Of a stretch of DNA of 64,000 nucleotides, positions 28,921 to 38,116 are shown in pieces. The position numbers were made by a program, and so were the translations under genes. Below the pieces are notes generated by a model. It was not told the DNA's origin. It did not search any database and was given only the letters and a program-made list of their open reading frames with translations. How positions within the stretch are numbered: the stretch's first letter is position 1; the number at the start of each line of letters is the position of its first letter. The stretch is from Yoonia rosea. GTDB taxonomy: Bacteria > Pseudomonadota > Alphaproteobacteria > Rhodobacterales > Rhodobacteraceae. The stretch spans positions 558,001 to 622,000 of the forward strand of contig NZ_FTPR01000001.1 in the NCBI RefSeq assembly GCF_900156505.1, written 5' to 3'.

Positions 28921-30243
28921 TTAACGCGCGATCGCGGATTTCAGCGCGTGATAGGATGCTTTCGGTGTGCGCTTCAAGGTCTCAAAATCCACGTGAATGA
29001 TGCCAAACCGCTTTTCATAGCCGAAGGCCCATTCGTAATTGTCCAGCAGTGACCAGTAAAAGAAGCCCTGCACATTCGCGCCTGCATCAATGGCGCGCTT
29101 TGTTGCCAGGATGTGATCATTGATGAATTGGGTGCGTTCGGGATCGGACACGCCACCGTTTACAAGATGGTCATCCCAGGCCATGCCGTTTTCCGTCACA
29201 AAGATGGGCAGATCGCCGACATAGTCCTGCGATAGGCGCGTCAGGAAAGATTGCAGTCCGTCCGGATAAATCTCCCACCCCATCTGGGTCTTGGCACCTG
29301 GGCCTTCCTCGGATGCGACATGGGGCCAAACCATGCTGTCATCACGGGTGACCTTGTGGCGGGTGTAATAGTTCACACCCAGAAAATCGATTGGCTGGCT
29401 GATCTGTGCCATGTCGTCCTGCCAGCCCGCCGGCATATGCGGGGACAGACCCGCAAGCGCCTCTTCGGGGTAGGTGCCTTTGGTCACGGCTTCGATGAAC
29501 CAGCGGTTGTTGATTGCGTCCATCGTGGCCGCGGCCTGTGCGGCCTCTGGCGTGTCGTCCTTGGGGTCGGTGTGATCAAAGTTAAGAACGATCCCGCAGT
29601 TCTTCATGCCCTTGCCGCGCAGGCGCGTCATCGCCTCGCCATGGGCAAGATTGATGTGGTGCATCGCGCGTGCTGCGGCGCGGATATCCTTCAGACCCGG
29701 CGCGTGATGGCCCAGAAAATGCGACAGATACGAGATACACCACGGCTCGTTGATCGTGGCGATCGCATGGATACGGTCACCGATCCGGTCGGTGATCACA
29801 TCTGTGAAATCACCGAAATACTTGCAGGTGTCACGGTTCATCCAGCCACCCTGATCGGCCAGGGCACTGGGCAGTTCCCAGTGATAGAGCGTCTGAAACG
29901 GCTGCAAGCCGCGTTCCAGCATGGCATCGACCAAGCGATCATAGAAATCCAGACCCGCAGGGTTCGGTGTCCGCCCGTCCGGCATCACCCGCGCCCAAGA
30001 GGTGGAAAACCGGTAAGCGTCCATGCCCGCATCTTTCAGCAGATCAAGGTCCTCGGCAAAACGGTGATAGTGGTCGCAAGCGAGCGCACCATCCTCGCCC
30101 CGCACCACATTGCCCGGACCTGCGGCAAAAGTATCCCAATGGGTCGGACCCGCGCCGCCGAATTTATGGCCCTCGATCTGGTAAGCGGCTGTGGCCGCCC
30201 CAAAGACGAAACCTTGGGGGAAATCTGAGCGTTTAAAGTCCAT
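28921..30243 (-). CDS. Beta-glucosidase (GH1)
   Basis: Retaining glycosidase, 440 residues from the ATG at 30243. Acid/base Glu166 in TINEP and nucleophile Glu351 in FVTENG are both present, as is the N-terminal family signature FVFGAATAAYQIEG. No signal peptide, so it acts on sugars already imported. Its placement between aglR and glk suggests that the operon handles both beta- and alpha-glucosides. The start codon lies one base after the aglR stop. Confidence 0.93.
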   Translation of the reverse strand: MDFKRSDFPQGFVFGAATAAYQIEGHKFGGAGPTHWDTFAAGPGNVVRGEDGALACDHYHRFAEDLDLLKDAGMDAYRFSTSWARVMPDGRTPNPAGLDFYDRLVDAMLERGLQPFQTLYHWELPSALADQGGWMNRDTCKYFGDFTDVITDRIGDRIHAIATINEPWCISYLSHFLGHHAPGLKDIRAAARAMHHINLAHGEAMTRLRGKGMKNCGIVLNFDHTDPKDDTPEAAQAAATMDAINNRWFIEAVTKGTYPEEALAGLSPHMPAGWQDDMAQISQPIDFLGVNYYTRHKVTRDDSMVWPHVASEEGPGAKTQMGWEIYPDGLQSFLTRLSQDYVGDLPIFVTENGMAWDDHLVNGGVSDPERTQFINDHILATKRAIDAGANVQGFFYWSLLDNYEWAFGYEKRFGIIHVDFETLKRTPKASYHALKSAIAR

Positions 30244-30244
30244 G

Positions 30245-31276
30245 TCAGTCCTTTCGCGGGGCAGGGCCGGTTGATGTTCCGACAACAAGTTCCGCTTCTA
30301 GCAGTTTGGTTTGTGGTGGACGCGCGGGGTTCTCGATCGCGTCAAGCAGCATTTGCGCCAACTGGCGCCCTGCTTCGCGCACCGAGGACCGTGTGGCGGT
30401 AAAAATCGGGGTGTCGCCCCCGTTCTTGAGGTACGACAAGACGTCGTCATGGCTGATCACCGAGACATCGCTGCCCATCACCAGCCCCTTTTCCTCAATC
30501 GCGCGGCGCACGCCAAGGGCGCTGATCATCGAAGAGCAGAGAATGGCGGTCGGCGCGTCCTCAAGAGCAAGCATCTGCCGTGCGCTGACATAGCCGAAAT
30601 CCTCGGTCATTTCGCCCGAACGCATCAAATTCGGATCGGGTGTCACACAATGTTCAGTCAGCGATGCAACATAGCCGTTGCGCCGCCGATAGGCGAAATC
30701 CATGAATTCCAGACCGTTTACCAAACCGATCCGCTGATGTCCGAGATCGAACAAGAAATCAGTGGCGCGTTTGAACGCATTGCGGTTGTTCATATCGAGC
30801 CACGCATATGGCGTTTCGTTGACCGAAGCACGGCCATGCACGGCGAAGGGCAGATCAAGTTTATGCAAGAGGGGGATCCGCGGATCATCCATGACGGGAC
30901 CATGCACAATCACCCCATCAACTGCGCGCCGTGATTTGAGCCCTTGATAAATCCTGCGCTCGTCGTCGTCGGCGACAATGGACAAGATCATTTCAAATCC
31001 GTTACGCGAATATGTTTCGCCAGCTCCTGCGATAAAGTCGCCAAAAACCGGATTAACCATCTCATGTTTGCTGGAAAGCGGGATCACATGGCCGATCGCC
31101 AGAGCTTTGCCCGTCGCCAGCCCTTTGGCCCGCGTTGACGGGCTATAGTTGAAAGTGCGGGCGGCCTCTTCAACCCGGCGTCGCGTGGCCGTGCTCACCT
31201 CGGGATAGCCGTTCAATGCCCGGCTCACGGTTGTTTGGCTAAGCCCCAGATTTTGAGAAAGTTCTTTTAAATTCAT
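30245..31276 (-). CDS. aglR: LacI-family repressor of alpha-glucoside genes
   Basis: 343 residues. N-terminal helix-turn-helix with hinge helix (MNLKELSQNLGLSQTTVSRA, then PSTRAKGLATG around 47-57) and a periplasmic-binding-protein-like effector domain. It is divergent from aglE with three palindromes of the LacI type in the gap, one of them 18 bp before its own start, so it probably represses itself, bgl-glk and aglEFGAK until an alpha-glucoside or derived sugar binds. Confidence 0.9.
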   Translation of the reverse strand: MNLKELSQNLGLSQTTVSRALNGYPEVSTATRRRVEEAARTFNYSPSTRAKGLATGKALAIGHVIPLSSKHEMVNPVFGDFIAGAGETYSRNGFEMILSIVADDDERRIYQGLKSRRAVDGVIVHGPVMDDPRIPLLHKLDLPFAVHGRASVNETPYAWLDMNNRNAFKRATDFLFDLGHQRIGLVNGLEFMDFAYRRRNGYVASLTEHCVTPDPNLMRSGEMTEDFGYVSARQMLALEDAPTAILCSSMISALGVRRAIEEKGLVMGSDVSVISHDDVLSYLKNGGDTPIFTATRSSVREAGRQLAQMLLDAIENPARPPQTKLLEAELVVGTSTGPAPRKD

Positions 31277-31294
31277 GGGGTCAGGCGATTATCC

Positions 31295-31304
31295 AAAGCG
31301 CTTT
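31295..31304. promoter_or_regulatory. LacI-type operator near aglR start
   Basis: aaagcgcttt is a perfect 10-bp palindrome (context tccaaagcgctttca) sharing ccaaagcgcttt with the stronger site at 31450-31465. Its position just upstream of aglR fits autorepression. Confidence 0.6.
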
Positions 31305-31393
31305 CAAGCATGTGGTTGACGTATGCGCGATCAAGGCAAATCGTGCGACTTGCCTTTTGAGTAGCATGATTTCTTGGAAATCCAAGGCAAATT

Positions 31394-31403
31394 TTAGCGC
31401 TAA
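31394..31403. promoter_or_regulatory. LacI-type operator, zwf-like variant
   Basis: ttagcgctaa, a perfect 10-bp palindrome identical to the core of the zwf operator at 11891-11906. It lies 10 bp upstream of a TTGACA (31414-31419) that could be the -35 element for aglE. Confidence 0.6.
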
Positions 31404-31449
31404 CAGTGCCGTATTGACAGACGCTTAAACTTGACCGACTGTGAGTAAA

Positions 31450-31465
31450 TCCAAAGCGCTTTGGA
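31450..31465. promoter_or_regulatory. LacI-type operator overlapping the aglE promoter
   Basis: tccaaagcgctttgga is a perfect 16-bp palindrome about 30 bp downstream of the candidate -35 TTGACA, that is near the expected transcription start of aglE, a position where a bound repressor blocks initiation. Confidence 0.7.
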
Positions 31466-31552
31466 ATTTTGATTCCTTGACGCGGAAGGGAATGATCGCA
31501 CGAAAGTGCATTAAAGGACGCGTTGATCTTGGCGCGATTGGGAGGAAATTCT

Positions 31553-32912
31553 ATGATTACGAAACTGTATGCCAGCGTGGCAGCGGTTGCTCTGACTGCG
31601 AGTGCTGCAACCGCGGCAGGCCATCTTGCGTTTACGCCGGGTGAGGGTGATTTCAGCTGGGACGTCTACAATGAGTGGGCCGCAAATGCACCGGATCTGA
31701 CCGGTCAGGACGTGACTGTTTTCGGGCCTTGGCTGTCACCAGAGGACGATATTTTCCGTTCGATGATCGCCTACTTTACCGAAGCAACAGGCGCAAATGT
31801 GACCTATGCGGGCTCGGACGGCTTTGAGCAGCAGATTGTCATTGACGCCGAGGCAGGCAGCCCACCGAAACATCGCTGTTTTCCCGCAGCCGGGTCTTGC
31901 CGCGAACATGGCGTCGCAGGGGCTGTTGGACCCGCTTGGTCCGGACATGGCATCTTGGGTGGCTGAGAACTATGCCGCGGGTCAGTCCTGGGTTGATCTG
32001 GGTACCTATGCCGACGCCAATGGCGACGATCAGTTCTACGGCTTCTTCTACAACGTGAACGTGAAGTCGCTTGTCTGGTATGTGCCAGAGAACTTTGAAG
32101 ATGCAGGGTACGATATTCCGGAAACCATGGAAGATCTGATCGCCCTGTCAGAGCAGATCATCGCAGACGGCGGCACACCTTGGTGCATCGGTCTGGGTTC
32201 GGGTCCTGCGACAGGTTGGCCCGCGACAGACTGGGTTGAGGACATCATGCTGCGCACGCAATCCCCCGAGGATTATGATGCATGGGTCGTAAATGACCTG
32301 CCGTTCAACGATCCAAAAGTGATCGAGGCCATTGAAACATTCGGCATGTTTGCCAAGAATGATGCAATGGTTGCAGGCGGGTCCGCTGCGGTCGGTTCAA
32401 CTGACTTCCGCGACAGCCCAGCAGGTTTGTTCTCGTCACCGCCACAGTGCTACATGCACAAGCAGGCGTCGTTCATTCCGGCATTCATGCCCGAGGACGT
32501 TGTGATCGGTGAAGACGCAGACTTCTTCTACTTCCCGTCCTTCGCAAGCAAAGATCTGGGTAATCCGGTTCTGGGCGGCGGTACCTTGATGGCTGTGACA
32601 GATGCGTCTGACGCGACAATGGCCTTCATGGAGTTCCTCCAGCAGCCACTGGCACACGAAGTGATGATGGCGCAGACAGGCTTCCTTACACCACACTCCG
32701 GCGTCAATCTGGATACATATGCAGATGCGACACTGCGTGGTCAGGGTGAAATCCTGCTGAACTCGACCACATTCCGTTTTGACGGGTCTGACCTGATGCC
32801 CGGCGCCATTGGTGCTGGTACATTCTGGACAGGTATGGTCGACTATGTAGGCGGTGCATCCGCGCAAGAAGTCGGCGATGCGATCCAGCAAAGCTGGGAC
32901 GCGCTGAAGTAA
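31553..32912 (+). pseudogene. aglE: Alpha-glucoside ABC transporter binding protein, one-base frameshift
   Basis: Periplasmic binding protein of the alpha-glucoside importer. The ATG at 31553 (ribosome site ggagg at 31541) starts a signal peptide (ITKLYASVAAVALTASAATA) and about 105 good codons, ending ...EAGSPP. The frame then goes wrong at the AAA at 31868-31870 and stops at 31966. With one A fewer the reading continues NIAVFPQPGLAANM and the rest of a normal protein to 32912, about 452 residues in all. All else is intact and the downstream genes are undamaged, so the break is either a sequencing error in a short A run, a very recent mutation, or (less likely) a programmed shift. Confidence 0.88.
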
Positions 32913-33016
32913 TCAGCCCAAGCTGACACGACATAGGGTTCGGGCGGGCAACTGTCCGGACCTTTCAGCGGCGCAACATGCGGCCGTCTGAGATACACAG
33001 CGAAGGGGAGGGCGCT

Positions 33017-34024
33017 ATGAATCCGGCATTACAGGGATTGATCACCATCATTATCGGGGTCGGGGGCTGCGTAGGTTACTTCTACGGCGCGAACCTCTTT
33101 CTTGATAAGGTGCTTTTCAAAGCAGAAGGTCCCAATGCGGGCCGCAATATCAACCGCGCCAATATGATCCGGCCTTGGGTGTTTCTGATGCCCGCCTTGC
33201 TGGCCCTGGGTCTTTATCTTGCCTATCCCGTCTTCGCGACACTCCGCCTCAGCTTCCTAGAGCGTTTGCCCGGCAACGAATATGCTTTTGTCGGTTTTGA
33301 GAATTACAGCAAGATGTTCGCCGAGCCGAAGTTCATGGAGGCGATGCTGAACAACGTCCTCTGGCTGGTCGTTGTGCCTGCCGCCGCGACTGCCTTTGGT
33401 TTGCTGGCCGCCCAACTGACCGACCGCCTGAAATGGGGCAATATCGCGAAATCCATCGTGTTTATGCCGATGGCGATTTCCTTTGTCGGTGCGGCGGTGA
33501 TCTTTAAACTGGTCTATGAGGCCCGTCCCGAAGACGTGGCCCAGATCGGTATCCTGAACCATCTTTACCTGACCTTTGGCGGCGACGCGCCGGTGCAATG
33601 GTTGCAGGTGCCATTCTGGAACAACTTCTTTCTGATGGCCGTACTGATCTGGATCCAGACCGGTTTTGCCATGGTGATCCTCTCTGCCGCCCTGCGCGGT
33701 ATTCCCGAGGAAACGATCGAGGCCGCCGTGATTGACGGTGCAAACCCGTTCCAGATTTTCTTCAAGATCAAAGTCCCGCAGATCATGTCCACCATCGTGG
33801 TGGTCTGGACGACGATCACGATTGCCACGCTCAAGGTCTTTGATATCGTGTTCGCCATGACCAACGGCCAGTGGGAAACGCAGGTTCTGGCCAACTATAT
33901 GTACGACAAATTGTTCCGCGCGAACGATTGGGGCATGGGCTCGGCCTCGGCGATGATTATCATGCTGATGGTGACGCCGATCCTTGTCTGGAACGTCTAT
34001 AACGCACGCAAGGAGATGCAGTAA
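33017..34024 (+). CDS. aglF: Alpha-glucoside ABC transporter permease
   Basis: 335 residues, MalF-type permease of a sugar importer: an N-terminal helix pair, a short periplasmic loop, then the six-helix permease core with the EAA loop (EETIEAAVIDGANPFQIFFK) that docks on the ATPase. The ATG at 33017 follows gaaggggag; it overlaps aglG by one base (ATGATG-like junction TAATG), so the two permeases are translated together. Confidence 0.93.
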   Translation: MNPALQGLITIIIGVGGCVGYFYGANLFLDKVLFKAEGPNAGRNINRANMIRPWVFLMPALLALGLYLAYPVFATLRLSFLERLPGNEYAFVGFENYSKMFAEPKFMEAMLNNVLWLVVVPAAATAFGLLAAQLTDRLKWGNIAKSIVFMPMAISFVGAAVIFKLVYEARPEDVAQIGILNHLYLTFGGDAPVQWLQVPFWNNFFLMAVLIWIQTGFAMVILSAALRGIPEETIEAAVIDGANPFQIFFKIKVPQIMSTIVVVWTTITIATLKVFDIVFAMTNGQWETQVLANYMYDKLFRANDWGMGSASAMIIMLMVTPILVWNVYNARKEMQ

Positions 34025-35181
34025 TGGATGCGATTGCAGGACGTAAGCCCGCCGTCGTATGGGCGCTGAACATCTCGGTCGTGGCGCTTGTGGCGCTGTG
34101 GCTGTTTCCGACTTTGGGGCTCTTGGTGTCGTCGTTCCGGACGGGTGACCAGATCACAGCCTCGGGCTGGTGGTCCTCCTTCCTGCCCGCAGAGCAGACG
34201 ATCCAGTTGCGTGTGGCCGATCCGGACGACGCCCGTGTCGATCTGGGCAACGGCCGTTTCATGGTCGAGGGCAACATCTTTGACGGACAGGATTTCGAAG
34301 GTGAACTGCGGTCTTGGGCCACATCCAGCCGCGACCTTGGTGCCTTCCAGCCCGGTGACGTGAATGATCTGGGTGATGGTGAGACACTCACAGTGCAGGC
34401 CGACGGTGCCTATGTCTGGGAAGGCGATGATGACCAGATCAGTGGCCGCGCTCAGCGTGTGTTCCTTGATGTCACGACACCGCCGGATTTCACGCTCGAT
34501 AACTATAGCTTCGTGCTTTTCGATGAAGATAACTCGGAAGGCATGGCCAAGGCGTTTATGAACACGCTGACGGTTGTCATCCCTGCCACGATCATCCCGA
34601 TCCTGATTGCGGCCTTTGCGGCCTATGCACTGGCTTGGATGGATTTCCCGGGGCGCGCCTTGCTGATTGCGATCATCGTCGGGCTCTTGGTTGTGCCGCT
34701 GCAACTGGCCCTTATTCCGCTCCTGTCGCTGCACAACGCGATTGGTATCGGCAAAGGGTATTTGGGAACATGGCTTGCGCATACGGGATTTGGCCTGCCT
34801 CTGGCGATCTATCTGTTGCGCAACTACATGGTCGGCCTGCCGCGCGATATCATCGAGAACGCCAAAGTGGATGGTGCGACGGATTTCCAGATCTTTACCA
34901 AGATTATCCTGCCGCTCAGTTTTCCGGCGCTGGCTTCTTTCGCGATCTTCCAGTTTCTGTGGACATGGAACGACCTTCTCGTGGCCTTGGTGTTCCTGAT
35001 TGACGCGACAGGTGAAACCACGGTCATGACCAAGCAGATCGTCGAATTGCTGGGCACCCGTGGCGGCGACTGGGAAATCCTCGCGACCTCGGCCTTTGTG
35101 TCGATCGCGGTGCCGCTCGCAGTCTTCTTTGCGATGCAAAAATACCTTGTCCGTGGCCTTCTGGCAGGATCAGTCAAATAA
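34024..35181 (+). CDS. aglG: Alpha-glucoside ABC transporter permease
   Basis: 385 residues, the partner MalG-type permease. It has a long periplasmic insertion between helix 1 and helix 2 (about residues 45-170), as is known for AglG, then the permease core with EAA loop IIENAKVDGATDFQIFTK and the C-terminal LVRGLLAGSVK tail typical of MalG proteins. Confidence 0.93.
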   Translation: MDAIAGRKPAVVWALNISVVALVALWLFPTLGLLVSSFRTGDQITASGWWSSFLPAEQTIQLRVADPDDARVDLGNGRFMVEGNIFDGQDFEGELRSWATSSRDLGAFQPGDVNDLGDGETLTVQADGAYVWEGDDDQISGRAQRVFLDVTTPPDFTLDNYSFVLFDEDNSEGMAKAFMNTLTVVIPATIIPILIAAFAAYALAWMDFPGRALLIAIIVGLLVVPLQLALIPLLSLHNAIGIGKGYLGTWLAHTGFGLPLAIYLLRNYMVGLPRDIIENAKVDGATDFQIFTKIILPLSFPALASFAIFQFLWTWNDLLVALVFLIDATGETTVMTKQIVELLGTRGGDWEILATSAFVSIAVPLAVFFAMQKYLVRGLLAGSVK

Positions 35182-35189
35182 AATCACGC

Positions 35190-35253
35190 GCCCCGGGCCA
35201 GTCTCGGGGCAACACTTACGCCCTCTGAAAGATCCCGGATCAAACACCCGGGA
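35190..35253. other. Two hairpins between aglG and aglA
   Basis: gccccg/cggggc (35190-35195 with 35205-35210) and tcccgg/ccggga (35233-35238 with 35248-35253), both 6-bp perfect stems with 9-base loops and no T run. In the middle of an operon they could protect the upstream transporter mRNA or lower readthrough into aglA. Confidence 0.5.
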
Positions 35254-35280
35254 AGGGGCATGGAATAGGAACGACACATT

Positions 35281-36927
35281 ATGACGACGGCGCTGGCCAA
35301 TAATACCGAAATGGCTGTGGACCAAGATTGGTGGCGGGGGGCGGTGATCTACCAGATTTACCCGCGCAGCTATCAGGACAGCAACGGCGACGGCATTGGC
35401 GATCTTTTGGGGATCGTGCAGCGCTTGCCCTACATCGCGTCGCTGGGTGTTGATGCAATCTGGATTTCGCCCTTCTTTATGTCGCCGATGAAAGACTTCG
35501 GCTATGACGTCAGCGACTATTGCGACGTTGACCCGATGTTCGGCTCGATTGCGGATTTTGATGCTGTTGTCGATACCGCACACCGTCTGGGCATCCGCGT
35601 GATGATTGATCTGGTCCTCAGCCACACGAGCGATCAGCACCCCTGGTTCGCCGAGAGCCGCAAGGACCGGACGAATGACAAAGCCAACTGGTATGTCTGG
35701 GCCGACCCCAAACCGGATGGAACGCCGCCGAACAACTGGCTGTCGATCTTTGGCGGCTCGGCCTGGCAGTGGGATGCGCGACGCGAACAGTACTATCTGC
35801 ACAACTTCCTTGTGTCCCAGCCGGACCTGAATTTCCATGAGCCGCAGGTGCAAGAGGCGTTGCTGGATGTCGCGCGGTTCTGGTTGAACCGGGGCTGTGA
35901 TGGCTTCCGCCTTGATACCATCAATTTCTACATGCACGACGCGCAGCTGCGCGACAATCCACCTTTGCCCAAGGAAAAACGCAACGCCAACATAGCGCCT
36001 TCGGTGAACCCCTATAACCACCAGGAACATCTTTATTCCAAGAACCAGCCCGAAAACATTGATTTTCTGCGCAAATTGCGGGCCGTGATGGAACCCTATG
36101 GCGCCGCTGCCGTGGGTGAAGTGGGCGATGCGCAGCGCGGGCTTGAGATCATGGGCCAGTATACCGCTGGCGATGACCTGATGCAGATGTGCTATGCCTT
36201 TGAATTTCTGGCCGCCGATCAACCGACCGCGGCGCGCATCGTTGATGTGATGGGGCAGGTGGATGAAAAGGCTGCTGACGGCTGGGCCTGCTGGGCGTTT
36301 TCCAATCACGATGTGGTGCGCCATGCGACGCGCTGGCATTTGCCGCCAGCGGCGCAGCGTATGTTCGCAACGCTCATTATGTGCCTGCGCGGGTCGGTCT
36401 GTATTTATCAGGGCGAAGAGCTCGGCCTGCCGGAGGCCGATGTCGCCTTTGAAGACCTTCAAGACCCCTATGGCATCGAGTTTTGGCCCGAGTTCAAAGG
36501 CCGTGACGGGTGCCGCACGCCGATGGTCTGGGACAGTGACAACCAGAACGGCGGGTTCTCGGATGCGCGGCCTTGGTTGCCTGTGGCGTCTGAGCATCTG
36601 CATCTGTCGGTCAAGGCGCAAGAGGACGAACCGGGCGCGTTGCTGCACCACTACCGCAAGGCCATCGCTTTCCGGCATTCGCATCCGGCACTCAGCATCG
36701 GTGAACATGACCGCATGCAGGCCACGGGCGATGTCGTGTATTTCACGCGGACAGCAGGCAAACAGACGATATTCTGCGCCTTCAACGTCAGTGAAACGCC
36801 ATCCGATTTCGATCTGCCCGAGGGGAACTGGACACCGATCGGTGCCGAGCTGGGCAGTGCACATACATCTGCAGACGGAAGACTGCACCTTGGGCCGTGG
36901 CAGGTTTGCCTCGCGCTCAAGACATAA
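35281..36927 (+). CDS. aglA: Alpha-glucosidase (GH13)
   Basis: Hydrolyses imported alpha-glucosides such as sucrose, maltose and trehalose to glucose. 548 residues of the oligo-1,6-glucosidase-like GH13 group: nucleophile Asp212 (CDGFRLDTINF), acid/base Glu280 (AVGEVGD), third carboxylate Asp344 (FSNHDVVRH). No signal peptide, consistent with action after uptake by AglEFGK. Lies 99 bp after aglG. Confidence 0.94.
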   Translation: MTTALANNTEMAVDQDWWRGAVIYQIYPRSYQDSNGDGIGDLLGIVQRLPYIASLGVDAIWISPFFMSPMKDFGYDVSDYCDVDPMFGSIADFDAVVDTAHRLGIRVMIDLVLSHTSDQHPWFAESRKDRTNDKANWYVWADPKPDGTPPNNWLSIFGGSAWQWDARREQYYLHNFLVSQPDLNFHEPQVQEALLDVARFWLNRGCDGFRLDTINFYMHDAQLRDNPPLPKEKRNANIAPSVNPYNHQEHLYSKNQPENIDFLRKLRAVMEPYGAAAVGEVGDAQRGLEIMGQYTAGDDLMQMCYAFEFLAADQPTAARIVDVMGQVDEKAADGWACWAFSNHDVVRHATRWHLPPAAQRMFATLIMCLRGSVCIYQGEELGLPEADVAFEDLQDPYGIEFWPEFKGRDGCRTPMVWDSDNQNGGFSDARPWLPVASEHLHLSVKAQEDEPGALLHHYRKAIAFRHSHPALSIGEHDRMQATGDVVYFTRTAGKQTIFCAFNVSETPSDFDLPEGNWTPIGAELGSAHTSADGRLHLGPWQVCLALKT

Positions 36928-36944
36928 TTCTAGGGGAGTGAGAT

Positions 36945-38036
36945 ATGGCTGATCTGAAACTAACGGACGTCGCCAAGACTTATGGCGGAACGGTCGATGT
37001 GCTCAAACACATTAATCTGGATATCAAAAAGGGCGAATTGATCGTCTTTGTTGGCCCGTCCGGTTGCGGCAAGTCCACTTTGTTGCGGATGATTGCGGGG
37101 CTCGAAAAGATCACGGGTGGCGAATTGCAGATTGATGGTCAGGTCGTCAACGACGTGCCCCCTGCGCAGCGCGGGATTGCCATGGTGTTCCAGTCCTACG
37201 CGCTCTATCCGCATATGACCGTGCGCGATAACATGTCGTTCGCGCTCAAGCTGGCCAAGAAATCACAGGCGGAGATTGACGAGGCGGTAAACCGCGCCGC
37301 AAAAATCCTGCAGCTGGATGATTATCTGGATCGTTTGCCCAAAGCGCTCTCGGGAGGACAGCGCCAGCGTGTTGCCATTGGCCGCTCGATCGTGCGTGAT
37401 CCCAAAGTCTATCTTTTTGACGAGCCGCTTTCGAACCTTGACGCCGCCTTGCGTGTGGCCACACGGATCGAGATCGCGCAACTCAAGGAATCGATGCCTG
37501 ACAGCACGATGATCTACGTGACCCACGACCAGGTCGAGGCGATGACACTGGCCACCCGCATCGTGGTGCTGGCCAACAAGGGGATCGCCCAGGTCGGCAC
37601 CCCGCTCGAGCTTTACGAACGCCCCGAGAACGAATTTGTGGCGCAGTTTATCGGCTCTCCGGCCATGAACCTGCTGGCCGGTGAAATCGTGGAAACTGGC
37701 GCGCAAACCGTTGTCAAACTTGCCGGAGGTGGTCTGGTGAAATCGGCCGTGCCGACGCAGGCATCGGACAAAGGTTTGCAGGTGAACGTCGGTATTCGCC
37801 CCGAAGACATGGTTGAATCGTCGGGTGACGACTATGCCTTCGAAGGCAAGGTCAACATCACCGAAGCTCTGGGTGAGGTTACCTTGCTCTATTTTGACAA
37901 GGTCGGTGACAATGACGCCGTCATTGGCAAGCTGCCCGGTATCCACGCCGATCTGCGTGGTAAATCCGTACGTATGGCCGCGACGCCTGAGAAGGTGCAG
38001 ATCTTCCATAACGGACAGTCGCTCTATTACAGATAA
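36945..38036 (+). CDS. aglK: Alpha-glucoside ABC transporter ATPase
   Basis: 363 residues, MalK/UgpC type. Walker A GPSGCGKST near residue 37, signature LSGGQRQRVAIGRS, Walker B VYLFDEPLSNLDA, and a C-terminal regulatory TOBE domain (GIRPEDMV and onwards). Follows aglA by 17 bp with a ggggag ribosome site. Completes the importer. Confidence 0.95.
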   Translation: MADLKLTDVAKTYGGTVDVLKHINLDIKKGELIVFVGPSGCGKSTLLRMIAGLEKITGGELQIDGQVVNDVPPAQRGIAMVFQSYALYPHMTVRDNMSFALKLAKKSQAEIDEAVNRAAKILQLDDYLDRLPKALSGGQRQRVAIGRSIVRDPKVYLFDEPLSNLDAALRVATRIEIAQLKESMPDSTMIYVTHDQVEAMTLATRIVVLANKGIAQVGTPLELYERPENEFVAQFIGSPAMNLLAGEIVETGAQTVVKLAGGGLVKSAVPTQASDKGLQVNVGIRPEDMVESSGDDYAFEGKVNITEALGEVTLLYFDKVGDNDAVIGKLPGIHADLRGKSVRMAATPEKVQIFHNGQSLYYR

Positions 38037-38068
38037 GGGTTCCTCCCGAGCGTAACGAGTTGCTTGTA

Positions 38069-38096
38069 TCGCGCCGATGTGATCGCATCGGCGCGA
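38069..38096 (+). terminator. Strong hairpin after aglK
   Basis: tcgcgccgatg and catcggcgcga pair perfectly over 11 bp around a 6-base loop. It is followed by ttaatcatt rather than a clean T run, so termination may be partial; it separates the agl operon from the aldolase gene. Confidence 0.6.
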
Positions 38097-38116
38097 TTAA
38101 TCATTGAGGTCCGACC

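Noticed and set aside
31806..32912. Separate gene for the second part of aglE
   Set aside because: It would lack a signal peptide and begin with about 20 residues of out-of-frame sequence; it is the continuation of aglE after a frameshift.
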